A DNA stretch of 64,000 nt, from contig NC_030678.2 in assembly GCF_000004195.4 (NCBI RefSeq), forward strand, positions 89,316,904 through 89,380,903. The letters are read 5' to 3'. The translations under genes were made by a program, and so were the position numbers. Shown here in pieces: positions 45,978 through 57,645 of the stretch (its first letter is position 1; each line of letters starts with the position of its first letter). The notes under the pieces were generated by a model. The model did not search any database and was not told the origin of the DNA. It saw only the letters and a program-made list of their open reading frames with translations. The DNA is from Xenopus tropicalis. Its lineage: Eukaryota > Chordata > Amphibia > Anura > Pipidae.

Positions 45978-47846
45978 CTGAAAAACAGAATATAATCTAG
46001 ATAGAAGATTCCCTAAAATTTTTCATGCTGTGGCCCAAGGGATCCACTATTTAACGTAAGGGGGACAAATAATTATAAAACAAATAAGACATACAAAGAG
46101 GCCTATGGAGATCCTGGGCATGCTGGAAGCCATAAAATCTTTTAAAGGGCCACATTCAATGGGACTCCTGTAGGACAGTTGTGTGCTAATACATTCATAT
46201 TTAAACACTTATGGATAAAAATAAATACATTACAGCAGGCTATGTGCAATCAAAGCCTTGTAACAGGTTTGTGCCACTTTAAAAAGTAGAGAAAATATAA
46301 CATTCATGCACCCAGACATATCGTACAAAAGTCTAGCACCCCAAGATATGTATTTTACTTAGGAAAAGCCACAATGATAAACCTCCACAGGTGACATTGC
46401 CCTATTAAGTATTAGTGATGAGGTAAAATGCATCACTAGGTGAAGTGACATCAAATGTTTAGTTGCCCTTTACTGTTGCTTTTATTTAGTATTACTCATG
46501 CCAAATGTTAGCCATTTGACGTCTTGTTAATTACATTCAAAAAATACAGGGAAATGATTTACAGTAACTCTACCACCATATTTATCAAAGGGATTGTGCC
46601 ACATGAGCACCATTATTGTCAATACACATGTGCATGAGTGCCGTACTCATAAGCATTATAATGTGAAGCAGTTAATTTTTCATGTTATGCTGAAAAGACT
46701 TGGAAAAAAAAAAAAAAAAGACAAAATGAATCTGCCAAGGTTACATATTCTGCGCACCTAACCCTTCTCACATCTCAACCACAACAGCTCTTCACTCTTC
46801 TACTAATGGTTTGTTTTTTTCTTTTCTTTTACTTCTTCTTTCCCATTATTTGTGTGTCTTGGCTGAGAGCGACTGCCACCGCTCAAAGGGTCAGTATCAT
46901 AAGGAAATGATTTAGTAATATTAAATACAATATGATGAAAACATACCTTTGATGTGTTAAGTTAGGCTTTGCAAGCGGTTTTTCTCTCCCTGATGAAAAA
47001 TACATTGCTGTCTCAGCTTCTAAAAAGACTTAAAAATTTTACTGACGTGCTTTGTGAATAGTCAGCAACACTTTTTCATAATTTCGAGTGAGGACACTGT
47101 GTGCAAGTGCTAAGTGAACGCTCCAAAAAACTTGCAAGCTGCATTCCCAAATGATAAGCCAGCCAAGAGACATGCTGTTTGCGCATCTGACCTCATTTGA
47201 CTACAGTTTTAAGAGTTTTCTTGCAGGGAAAAAAATACTCATCTGTTATAGCCTTTGGTATTTAATATGATTTCACAATTTTGGTACCAGACTGTGTTGT
47301 ACACATGCAAGTTGGTGCCAGCTTTATTGACTGGTGCTATGCTATGCACTAAAACGTAAGTTTTTCCCCACAATTAATATTAAGATGTCTCAATTTCGGT
47401 CTGATAGAGTTTTGCCATACTATAATGCGTATCAAGAATACAGGCTTCTTACATATAAGCACTGCACAGCAGGGGAACACATGAGTTAACACAGCCCATG
47501 CTTGTAATGTGTTTGTACTGTGCTGCTCAGAATTCCAGACACAGGTGAAAACAACTTGCAGCTAACTGCATGAAAAACAACACTGCAGGTGAATATGGGT
47601 ACAACTGGTAAAATCAGGGGGTTCCCAGATAAGGGGACTTTCTATAATAAGGAGCCTATAGTCTCCAGAAATCATTTAAACACTCAAAATAATCAACAAA
47701 AATTGCTTTGCCTTTGATGATTAATCTTAGTTAAACGGATTTTTTTTTAGTTGTAATATTGGTGTAGGCAGCCATGTTCCTGAGTCTGAGCTTTTAGAAA
47801 GAGCCAGCGCTACACATTAGAACTGCTTTCAGATAACCTGTTTCTC
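45978..47846. other. Intron/upstream DNA, nothing identified
   Basis: A poly-A run lies at about 46704-46719. Only short frames and no repeat borders I can define. Confidence 0.4.
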
Positions 47847-48167
47847 TTAAAAGGTGGCCAAATACACGTTCCGATTTTCGATCTTTCGTGCGACCATTGA
47901 TCACACGAAAGATCGTTCCCACACTCCACAGACGTTCAGGGCTGAAACGGCAGATAAGGAGGTAGAAACAATAGGATTCCACCTCCTTCTGTCGATTCAG
48001 CCCTGAATGTAGATTTTGCTTGAGCGCCTTCAATGGCACCTGATCAAAATCTTTTAACCCCCGATCGACGAGTCGACCGATATCCGCAGCCTTGTGCGAT
48101 ATTGGTCGCCTCGTCGAGCTGCCATACACACGAAACGAGTTTTTGTACAATATCATGGCCAGCTTTA
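47847..48167. mobile_element. MITE, family G, copy 4
   Basis: TTAAAAGGTGGCCAAATACACG on the left and ATATCATGGCCAGCTTTA on the right. The interior shares CTTTCGTGCGACCAT, GGGCTGAAACGGCAGATAAGG and AGGAGGTAGAAACAATAGGA with 49190-49531. Confidence 0.65.
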
Positions 48168-48700
48168 CTCCCATGTAACTGGAGGAGTCCCAAGCCTAGA
48201 CTTGGATTTCTTACTATTGAGTGCTATTCTGATATCTACCACAGGTGTCGAGGAGCTGATATCTTGCTACCTTCCCATTGTTCAGTTGATCGGCTGCTGG
48301 GGGGGCAAAGGGAGGGGGTGATAACACTTCAACTTGCAGCTAAACAGTAAAGTATGACGGAAGTTTATCAGAGCAACTGATGCATTAAAAAAAAACAAAC
48401 AAAAAAAAAAAACGTGTTTTCCCCATGACAGTATTCCTTTAAAATGAAGGTATTATAATTACAAGGAAAAGGCAAGTTAGTAAACAAATCAAGAATTAAA
48501 CAGAACACTATGGAATACCAATTGCTTGTGTTTCAGAAATTTCTAAAAATCTGGAAACTTATTTTATATCTTTTATAATATAGATACATTGTGCAGTGCT
48601 GGCAGAGATTATTCATCATTCTCATAAACCTCATCATGAATGCTAGTGAAGTAATACAACTTGAAATTTTAAATGGTTAAAAAAATAATAAGCCACTTGT

Positions 48701-49010
48701 TTCAGGTATGGGATTTGTTATCCAGAAACCCTTTATCCATAAAGTTCTTAATTAAGGGAAGGCCATCTCCACAGAATCCATTACAAGCAATTAATTCCAG
48801 TTTTAAACATCATTTCCTTTTTATTGGTAAAAATTAAACAGTACCTAGTACTTAATCCCAACTAAAATATAATGAATCCTTATTGTGTTTATTTAATGTT
48901 AACATGATTTTTTAGCAGATTTAAGGTATGGAGATCGAAATTACAGAAAGACCCCTTATCCAAAAAACTCCAGGCCCCAAGTATTCTAGATAACAGGTCC
49001 CATACCTGTA
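48701..49010. mobile_element. TACAGGTATGGGA-ended MITE, family N, copy 1
   Basis: TTCAGGTATGGGATTTGTTA and the inverse GGTCCCATACCTGTA. The interior has TTATCCAGAAACCC and TTAAGGTATGGAGAT words typical of a very abundant Xenopus element. Confidence 0.7.
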
Positions 49011-49189
49011 TTATACAATTGTATTAAATATATTATATTTTGGCTGGGATACTATTAACTCCACATTTACATATTGATAGTAATTGTGGGGTTTTTGCTA
49101 AGTGTCCCAAGATTGGGTGGAATGGACAAGAGTCACCTGAGTAACACTAAATATGACCTTATGCAATGAGAATTGTATCTAAATTTGGG

Positions 49190-49531
49190 TAAAGCTGGCC
49201 ATACACGTGGCGATCTGACGATGTTTCGTGCGACCATCGGTCGCACAAAACATCGTCAGATCCGCCACACACAGTCAGGGCTGAAACAGCAGATAAGGAG
49301 GTAGAAACAATAGGATTTCTACCTTCTGCCGATTCAGCCCTGACAGCAGATTTTGGGTTAGCGCCTTCTATGGCGCCCGATCAAAATTTTCTAACCTGGC
49401 CGATCGGCGAGTCGTCCGATATCAGCAGCTTCCTGCGATATCGGTCGACTCGCCGACATGCCATACACGCACCGAATATCATACGAAACGAGGTTTCATG
49501 CGATAGTATTGGTGGTGTATGGCCAGCTTTA
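49190..49531. mobile_element. MITE, family G, copy 5
   Basis: TAAAGCTGGCCATACACGTGG on the left and GGTGTATGGCCAGCTTTA on the right, a clean 18-bp inverted pair and the best-preserved member in the window. The interior is a series of hairpins, including a CGATGTTTCGTGCGACCATC stem. Confidence 0.75.
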
Positions 49532-51184
49532 GTTGCTAATGATGGTTTTATAGTACACATTTCATTAACTTGTACTTCAGTAGTTCACATCCCACATTTC
49601 ATCATGACACAGTCATTTTCAGCACTGACTTTAAGGGTGGGACTGGGGAAGTTATTAAATTGAAAAGGTGAGTCACAGCAAGAAATCACATCCTCATTTC
49701 CAGTCAGTGTTCCACAGAACAATGGCAACCTCCAACACTGCCAACAGACGCCACAGCTTGAGCACAGGTGGGTCAGTGATTGCAGAAAGAGTGCACGGTT
49801 CATCCAGGAATATTACTACTCCATACTAGAGCTTAAATATGGCTTAAATATGGATATTTCGCTTGAGCTAAAATTGACAAAATGGTGAAAACTGAAAATG
49901 TAACATATCTGTCTATTCTCAGGAAAAAGTCCCCCTCTTTCAGCAATGAAACCACTCAGTCAGCTAATGTTGTCCTATTAAAACTCTGGTCTGTGTCTCA
50001 AGCTGCACAGGGATTACAGCCTTTAAGCTTTAGGGAGGATATAACGCCCACAATTTAGAACATGGTAGGTAACTTCGTAGGTAGCACAATTTAGAACCAT
50101 TTAGGAGCAGGTAGCACTACTATATTATAGTGATACGGACACCATTTGTGGTCGCCAAACGAGAGCATCTTTGTCCATGCAAAGAAGCATGTAATTTATA
50201 ATTAAGTTACACGTCAGTACATTCATCCAAGCTTGATAATGCAGTTTCAGAAGATGTCTCTCGTAAAGTGTATACATAGGAGTATCCAAATACACACAGG
50301 GTGTTGGCCTAGCTAGTCTGACCTTATTTTCGGTTTTGCTTAAAGTGCAATTATACCTACTGGAAAACATGGTTTAACAACCACTAAATAGACAGCAAAT
50401 TATGAAAAAGCTGCATACTGAACATTTTTTTGTAATATCGGTCATTTATGTATATGAAAAGAAGCCGATACAATGCTTGTCTCAGCTGAGAAAAATGTTT
50501 GGCACAAAAACAGCTCCCTTAATGGTTATGAATAGATGGCACTTTAGCTATTACAGTCATTGCAGCAAAATCACATGGGTTGTTTTATCTTTAAATGTAA
50601 TTCTGTGTTTTAGTAATTAATTAAGGGCTATAGACTCTGTTTGAAATCAGTATATGCACTCTCTCAGTAAAGCAATAATTATTCCTTAATTTGAATATAC
50701 ACACAGAAGCAAAACATGCCGGGTGTTGCCAAGGAGAGAATGTATGTGGACGGTGCCTGCTTACATGATACACAGCAAGGCCAAGGCAAAGACATATAAA
50801 ACATGGTAAAATGTTAAGTCCATAAACACCATGGTATTTAAAACAAAGGATGGCACTCAAACCTGATACAGCAGGCATTCTCTGGTTACTGTGAGTTTTC
50901 TTAAAACAGAGTGTATATATAATGCATTTCTTGTGCAGCAGACAGTTACATTCACACCCATCCCATTTCTTTTTCTGTTCATTTGTTAACAAGTCATTTA
51001 AATATCTAAGAAAAGACTTGGCAGGGCAGGAAGTTTTGAGGTCTGGTCTGAACCATTTGTCTGCATATTTTTCCAGCTACTAAGCTTTGTTCTAGAAGTG
51101 ATTAATTTCCTTTTAAAATGCTGCACATTTTGTTAACACTCTCAGTGCTGTTCAGCAGCAGGAAAACTGGAATGTGATCATCCA
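49532..51184. other. Intron/upstream DNA, nothing identified
   Basis: A 123-codon minus-strand frame (50621-50992) has no recognisable features. No repeats with definable borders. Confidence 0.4.
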
Positions 51185-51556
51185 TTAAAGAGGCAGTATA
51201 CCCCCTTGTTCAGCTTCAATGAATAGGGATTATGCCAAACATACCTTTTGCATATTCTAAAATTACAAAAAATCTATGCCCTATAAACTGGGCAAACAGG
51301 GAAATTTAAGTTACTCCATGTTTGGTCCTTGCAAGCTAGATAATTAGATCACTAATGCTAATATAGTCCCCTTCACAATGGACTCCTCTGAAACAAAACC
51401 GTGGAGGGGATGGGTATAATTAAATTATCTACATATAAGGACCACTCATACACACACAGTATAGTCAGTTTACCCTGTTTAGCTCATGAAATAACAAAAT
51501 AGATATAGATTTTTCAGGATTAAAATGTGTGAACAAAGCAGTATACTGCCCCTTAA
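51185..51556. mobile_element. T2-like MITE, first of three abutting
   Basis: TTAAAGAGGCAGTATACCCC on the left and CAGTATACTGCCCCTTAA on the right, with TTAA at each border. The right TTAA (51553-51556) is also the left border of the next element. Confidence 0.7.
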
Positions 51557-51773
51557 AGGAGAATGCAAGTCAAAATTTAACTACTGCCCAATAGTCCTCC
51601 TATTGTTTAGTAAAAATGCCACACTCACTGTAGTCTTTACACTGCTGTAGGCTGCCAGCACCATATCTCAGAGAAGCAAGCAGGGATCTGGGAATTTAGA
51701 TATGCAGTAAGTACTTAAAAAGAATGCCTTTAGACTTACTTTTGATTTATATTAACCTTTCCTTTTCCTTTAA
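51553..51773. mobile_element. T2-type MITE, second of three abutting
   Basis: TTAAAGGAGAATGCAAG on the left and CCTTTCCTTTTCCTTTAA on the right. It is about 220 bp. Its right TTAA (51770-51773) is shared with the third element. Confidence 0.65.
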
Positions 51774-51969
51774 GGGCCATAGCTAACGCACAGGCAACTA
51801 ATCTCACAGAAATGTCTTCCCACCACCAATAAAGTGAATAGCAGGTGGGATGTGTATGCCTTCCCACCAGCTATTCACTTTATGGCCGATGGGAAGGCAT
51901 TTTGGGGAGATTAGTTGCCTGTGGTAGCAGAGATTTAACTGCGAGCAACTAATCTTTCCATGGCCCTAA
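51770..51969. mobile_element. Family K-like palindromic MITE, third of three abutting
   Basis: TTAAGGGCCATAGCTAACGC on the left and CTTTCCATGGCCCTAAA on the right. The inner arms (GGCAACTAATCTC, CTTCCCACC-ATAAAGTGAATAG) are mirrored, giving a long hairpin. Confidence 0.65.
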
Positions 51970-53311
51970 AGAACAACCCCACCAATCATGGTGTTTAAGA
52001 ACAAACGCACAGTGGGGCTGATTTATAAACAATGGCCAATATTGTACCAGTGGAAAAAGTTATAGCAACTAGACCTTGGGTTTCCTTTTCTAACATGCAC
52101 TAGACTATTCAAAGCTATTTGTGGGTTGCTATGGGTAAATGCACTACTGCAAAGAGTTGGGATAGTATGTATGTGTTAGGGATTTTGTGTGCATTTACAA
52201 TTGCAGTGTACCAAGTTCAAGTTCGGATGAAATGCAGCACAATTGTACACGATTCAGAGCAGTAGACAGGACAGACTGGAGCTAAGTGCAACTAGGAGCA
52301 TCCCTGGATGTATTTCCTTTAATGATTCATCCATCTTTGAGCAGTTGCAGTGGTAAATGAGTCCTAAAGAGTGTCTATGTAAGAAAGAATGTGTGGGTGG
52401 AGTGCACAAGGTTATAAAAGGCAGAAAGAAAGGGAGAACCAACAGAAAGAGAGAATAACATTTGGTATGCATGTTTCTTCATATGACTATCATTTGTATT
52501 ATTATGTACTTGACTGCCGAATACTAACTCCCTAGGCACTGGTTGAGGTTACCTTGCATTTTATGCCAAGTATGTATTTAAAATTTCACTCTTTCAGAAG
52601 GTTTAAATGTAGTTTATATTATCCTCCCAAAGTGGTTTTAATGTGTATTTTATTACTGCCTGCCTAGGCATTTATAAATAGATTCGAAGCTAAGTATTGT
52701 TCAAGGGGTCTGGAACATGACTGGTATAAAACAACACTTTTTAAAAACTACTAGGACTACAGGAAATAAAAGAGTTTGGATACAGTAAAAGAATTGTAGG
52801 CCTGGTGATCGCCAGTGCAATAAAAGTTGTTTATGGTGAATGCTATTTCACCAAGGTTTAGGACCACACAGTGCAAAATATTTAGGAACTGTCTTATGGG
52901 ACACATTTAAAATGACCCAAATGGCTATTTTGGTATCATCACATGTTTTTATTACAAGGTCTATTTCTATAGAAGCACCTTTTACAAAAAAAAAAACTGC
53001 TCTATAATATTGACAATTAGAATGAAGATTTGCTGCCATTTTTTAAACCAGGTAAAAAGATAAAAGATGGAAGCAATGGCACAACACATGTGGCCCCTTT
53101 GCACTCAAACATCTACTGTATGCCTATGATCATTTCTAAATCCCACTCCTTTATATCTACCAATGTTACTCAATCCTTCGATAATGGTTTACAGTGTTTT
53201 ACAGGTTTAAAAAAGTTCACCTTCATGCCCCATGGATTGCAATCTCAGCATCTCCTTATTTACTATCTTTATGAGGACATAATTTACTATGGGTGAAGGC
53301 TGATGTTGTTA
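51970..53311. other. Intron/upstream DNA, repeat fragment only
   Basis: GGGGCTGATTTATAAACAATGG at 52016 resembles the end of a palindromic MITE, with TTGCTATGGGTAAATGCACT near 52130 as a possible partner. No gene. Confidence 0.4.
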
Positions 53312-53488
53312 TACAGGTATGGGAGCTGTTGTCCAGAATACCCGTGACCTGGAGTTTTCTGGATAAGGTGTCTTCCATTATTTGGATCTCCACACCTTAA
53401 GTCTACAAAAAAATAAATTTAAACATTAAATAAACCCAATAGGATTGATAATAAACAGGTTTCCTGGATAACAGATCCCCTACCTGTA
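53312..53488. mobile_element. Family N MITE, copy 2 (internally deleted)
   Basis: TACAGGTATGGGAGCTGTTG on the left and GATCCCCTACCTGTA on the right. It carries CACCTTAAGTCTAC and AATAAACCCAATAGG. At 177 bp it is much shorter than copy 1. Confidence 0.7.
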
Positions 53489-53700
53489 CTTGTTTTCAAG
53501 CAACCAGGTAATTTACTCTCTTTATATCATTACTGGAAAGACGGAGATCATCCCCTTATGTAACAATAGTAAAAAATAGTGCCACAGTCTGTACTGAATT
53601 CTTAAGGTGGTTTAAACAGCCACTGCAACCTTTTAATAAGTTGTAAAAGACGAATACAAAACAGAGACTGCCCAAATTGTCTGCAGCGCAAAATATTTAA

Positions 53701-54420
53701 CAGATTTTTCATGCAAATCTCCCTTATCAGCCCTGGAATGGTATAGCTTGGCAAGGAACAGAGTAGAGGCAAGCACACTGACATTTCAATGGGGAATTAC
53801 ATCACCTCTATTAAAATATTTTATTACAAATTACACTGTTCAAATTGTGTGGATTGCACAACATTTTGGGGGGCTCCTGCCTCTTCTTCTCAGGTGAAGA
53901 AGTGAATTGGGCTGGGAGAGGATTAAGGGCTGTGGCACACGGGGAGATTAATCGCCCGCGACAAGGGAGACTAATCTCCCCGATATGCCAGCCCACCAGC
54001 GAGAATGTAAATCACCGGTGGGATGTATACGCGGCGCCGCGATCGCCGAAGTTGCCTTCAGAGGAAACTTCGGCAATTTCGGTGCCGCGTTTTGCGACCC
54101 CACCAGCGATTTACAGTCTCACCGGTGGGATGGCATATCGGGGAGATTAGTCTCCCTTGTCGCGGGCGATTAATCTCCCCGTGTGCCACAGCCCTTAATC
54201 CTCTCCCAGCCCAATTCACTTCTTCACCTGAGAAGAAGAGGCAGGAGCCCCCCAAAATGTTGAGCAATCCACACAATTTGAACAGTGCAATTTATAATAA
54301 AATATTTTAATAGAGGTGATGTAATTCCCCATTGAAATGTCAGTGTGCTTGCCTCTACTCTGTTCCTTGCCAAGCTATACCATTCCAGGGCTGATAAGGG
54401 AGATTTGCATGAAAAATCTG
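53701..54420. repeat. 720-bp near-perfect palindrome around a family K MITE
   Basis: Arms 53701-53990 and 54131-54420 are inverted copies matching at 287 of 290 positions; the mismatches fall in 53821-53880. The centre (about 53923-54198) is a family K MITE (TTAAGGGCTGTGGCACACGG ends), whose own core (53991-54130) is a poorer foldback. The outer about 222 bp of each arm is not MITE sequence and resembles ordinary flank copied in inverse. Confidence 0.9.
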
Positions 54421-54490
54421 AAAGATTAGTCGCCCGCAACAAGGGAGATTTCTCACGGCCGACTAAACTCCCAGTCTGTCGCGGCCCTAA
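54421..54490. mobile_element. Half of another family K MITE, adjoining the palindrome
   Basis: AGATTAGTCGCCCGCAACAAGG, then ACTCCCAGTCTGTCGCGGCCCTAA, is a right half of a family K type element. It starts exactly where the palindrome stops. Confidence 0.5.
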
Positions 54491-54817
54491 AAAACCCTAT
54501 AACAGATGCAGCAGAGTTATAAGTTGGTGAGTGTGGATAAACTTGTTTTGAAAGTTTGGAAAGAAGACACAGGCTTAAAGCCTTGCTTTGCAATAAGGAT
54601 GCACCAGATGTAGGAATTGGTCAGGATTCCAATGAATTGAAGCACATGTTGCACACTGTTTAGCCAAACCAAACTCAAAGTCATGTGACTAAAACAACAA
54701 ATGATGATGACGACAGCTTTGTTCCCAGGTGATTATTTTTATTTTTTTTAAAATATGAATATGAAAGTTATGGTTCGACTCAACTTATGTAAAATAACCT
54801 GATGGATGCTGTCCAAA

Positions 54818-55226
54818 TTAAAGGAACAGTAACACCAAAAAATGAAAGTGTATAAAAGTAATGTGCTGCTGCCCTGCACTGGTAAAAGTTGTGTGTTTAC
54901 TTCAGAAAGTCTACTATAATTTATATAAATAAGCTGCTATGTAGCCATGGAGGCAGCCATTCAAAGGAGAAAATGCACAGGCACATAGCAGATAACAGAT
55001 AAAACACTATTGTATTCTATAGAACTTATCTGTTATCTGTAACCTGTGCCTTTTCTCCTTTTTTCCAGCTTGAATGGCTGCCCCCGTGGCTACACAGCAG
55101 CTTATTATATAAATTATAGTAGTGTTACTGTAGCAGACACACCAGTTTTACCAGTGCAGGGCAACAGTGCATTATATTTTTATTACTTTAAAGCTCTTTC
55201 ATTTTTTAGTGTTACTGTTCCTTTAA
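54818..55226. mobile_element. T2 MITE, intact ends
   Basis: TTAAAGGAACAGTAACACCA on the left and GTGTTACTGTTCCTTTAA on the right, with TTAA at both borders. The two halves mirror each other through CCCTGCACTGGTAAAA, ATAAGCTGCT and AGATAACAGATAA words. It is a textbook member of the family. Confidence 0.8.
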
Positions 55227-55323
55227 GGGATGTAGACAAAAAGGAGACCTTCCTTGCACACCCTAGCTCTCCAAAAAATTAAAAAGCTCTGTGCACAATG
55301 CCAGAGGCACCCTCCCAAAAATA

Positions 55324-55480
55324 CAAATAGTAAAAAAGCACTGGGACACAGAGCTACAAACAGGACAAGCATGCTTGATAAAGGGGTTACTTTACCCCGA
55401 AATGTTGCACCTCTGCAATAAAGATTTCTAAGGGCTTGTCCCGTTTGTAGCTCTGAGTGCCAGTGCTTTTTTACTATTTG
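55324..55480. mobile_element. Short element with 47-bp inverted ends
   Basis: CAAATAGTAAAAAAGCACTG and AGAGCTACAAAC-GGACAAGC (55324-55370) are mirrored at 55434-55480 with only a few differences. The 63-bp centre carries CTTGATAAAGGGGTTAC and TACCCCGAAATGTTG. Confidence 0.65.
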
Positions 55481-55646
55481 CAAATTAAAAGGGATGGGCA
55501 TCAACCATACAGTCTATTTAAAGGGCTGTAATAGCCCTCCGGCCCCGGTGTGGACAGCCATGTTGCGGCACTCACATGGGAGTGAAGCATGGGTAAAATC
55601 TACATTAATATTTGTGACATCGGCATAGGTAAAATCTTTTAGTATT

Positions 55647-55973
55647 TATGTATCCCCAACCTTTTTTTTTTTACTCATAAAAATTATGAAAAAAGTGTCG
55701 TAAAAAGTTATGTAAAAAGTGTTGGTGAGCCACACAAGCAAGAAAAAAGTTCCTTATGGATACTAAATAAGGGCTCCTATTGGCTATTTGGTAGCCCCAT
55801 GCAGACTGCTGGCCTGCAGGAGGCTCTGCTTGCAATAAAACTGTCTGTGCTTCCAAAACTTGTTTTCAAGCCAAAAATTTAAAAAAGGGCACCTTCTTTG
55901 AGGCCACTTGGAGCAACATCAAAGAGGGTGATAAGCAACATGTTGCTCACAAGCCACTTGTTGGGGATCACTG
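55647..55973. mobile_element. hAT-type element, family F, copy 2
   Basis: A decayed left end with TATCCCCAACC, and a good right end TTGGGGATCACTG. GCAACATGTTGCTCACAAGCC is shared with 11416-11715. The 8-bp duplication cannot be read on the left. Confidence 0.6.
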
Positions 55974-57363
55974 TCCTAAGGCATTCCTTATTAAAAAGGT
56001 ACCTTTTGGAAACTCCTACTGTAACTATAGAAGTACAGTTCTTTATCCCAATATTGTTCTGCAGTTACTATTGCTTGTGTATCATATGCCTTCTCCATTT
56101 AGGTTCATTTGTTTTCTTTTTGGTTGTTTGTATTGGTTATCTTTTTTTTTTAGATGTATTGTCAGTGTACTGTATATACCCATACAGAACTGTGGAATAT
56201 ACTGGTGCTTTATAAATATATGTTTATAATTTAATAATAAAGCCCTACTACCAGGGAGCTCTGTACACCGCCAGGCTGATCAGTAGAAAATAGTAACTTC
56301 ACTGTACACAAGTCACTAGAAGAAAAGTCAAAGTAAAACATAAGCAACGTATTAGGATGATTGCTACCATGTGTCAGTTTATGAGTAATTTATTATATTT
56401 ACAGTCTTTTTTTAGAGAATGGTGAATATATTTAGCATAGATTTTAAAGCCTATTTAACACATGTTAACAAGGAATGGAAAGGTATTTAAACAGTGCAAA
56501 AAATGTGCCTGCTAAAATGCAGCCAAATGAAATTAATGATACAGTATATTAACTTTAAAGAGTGTCCACTCTTTCTATCTAGCAGTGACTTATACCTACT
56601 ATTTAACCAGCTTTTTGTATTTTGTCATATCCAGTTTACAGCACTTTTACAGACTTTGTTTCAACATAAATTTAAAATGAATAAAAAGGGTTATTTTATG
56701 AATTCTGGCAAGGCCTGGTATACCAGAGACTATGTAGACACATCTACATCTGGCAGGAGCAGTTGCAGCTTCTGTAGTTTTAGCGGTTACTTTCCCATGC
56801 TTGGTTTCATGGGATCCTAGTGTGAATGCTAGCATAATATTTACTGCATGTTGCAGCATCTTCTGTTAGACCAGCCTTTAGGGAGCTGCAAATGATTTTG
56901 CTCTGAGTTACATGGAAAATCGATTTCCACTTACCATATGAATTTAATATTTATATAAAATATATTTAGAAAAAGGATCTGATCGTGATGTTCTCAGCAC
57001 ACTTATCAAAAATGAACTGGATGTCAGACAGCTGAATGTAAAAAACTAAATGCTAATGTCCGCCCTTTAATTCTGGAAGTTTTATGCCATTGCTTAACAG
57101 TAGATAGACTTTTGCATATCCTATTTTAAAGTAACACAAGTAATTATTCATAAATGTGCACAAGCGGTTTTCACAAGCTGGCTCCTATGTACTCCAGAGG
57201 TTTCCAATTAATAGTTCAGGCACTGCTTATCACTTGAGCAGCAGAAGAGCTCATACAAGATAAGGGAGGTTTTGCTGCCTCCATTTTCATAAGAAAGGCA
57301 TATTCTCAGCTTTTGTATCAAACTATGTTATGTACTGCTTATTTAGCAAGGGTAAAAACTGGC
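55974..57363. other. Intron/upstream DNA, nothing identified
   Basis: AT-rich. The two frames of just over 100 codons (55898-56215, 56494-56820) lack any family signature. Confidence 0.4.
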
Positions 57364-57645
57364 TTAAACTGACCACTCGTTCAGCCCACTTGCCAAGTGA
57401 GCGGGTCATTCCCCATCATGCCCACCTTGAGGTGGGCCAAATGATCCGATTACGTTAACAGAATGCAGGTCATCAGGGCGAGGGCCACTTCAACGAGCCA
57501 GTGCACTCCTCACCCCAACAGGATTTTTAAACATGCACAATTGACACGCCAATTTTTCCCAGATATTGGTCAGGTAGGCCAGTGGGAAAACCTCATACAT
57601 GGGCTCCACTGGCAGCTTTAACTGGTCCATGTATGGCCACCTTAA
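57364..57645. mobile_element. MITE, family G, copy 6 (diverged)
   Basis: TTAAACTGACCACTCGTTCAG on the left and CCATGTATGGCCACCTTAA on the right. CCAATTTTTCCCAGATATTG and GGCAGCTTTAACTGG words tie it to 13007-13317. Confidence 0.5.

Noticed and set aside
53811..54310. Several frames of 60-100 codons with near-identical peptides on both strands
   Set aside because: The similarity is caused by the palindrome: each frame is read again from the opposite arm.
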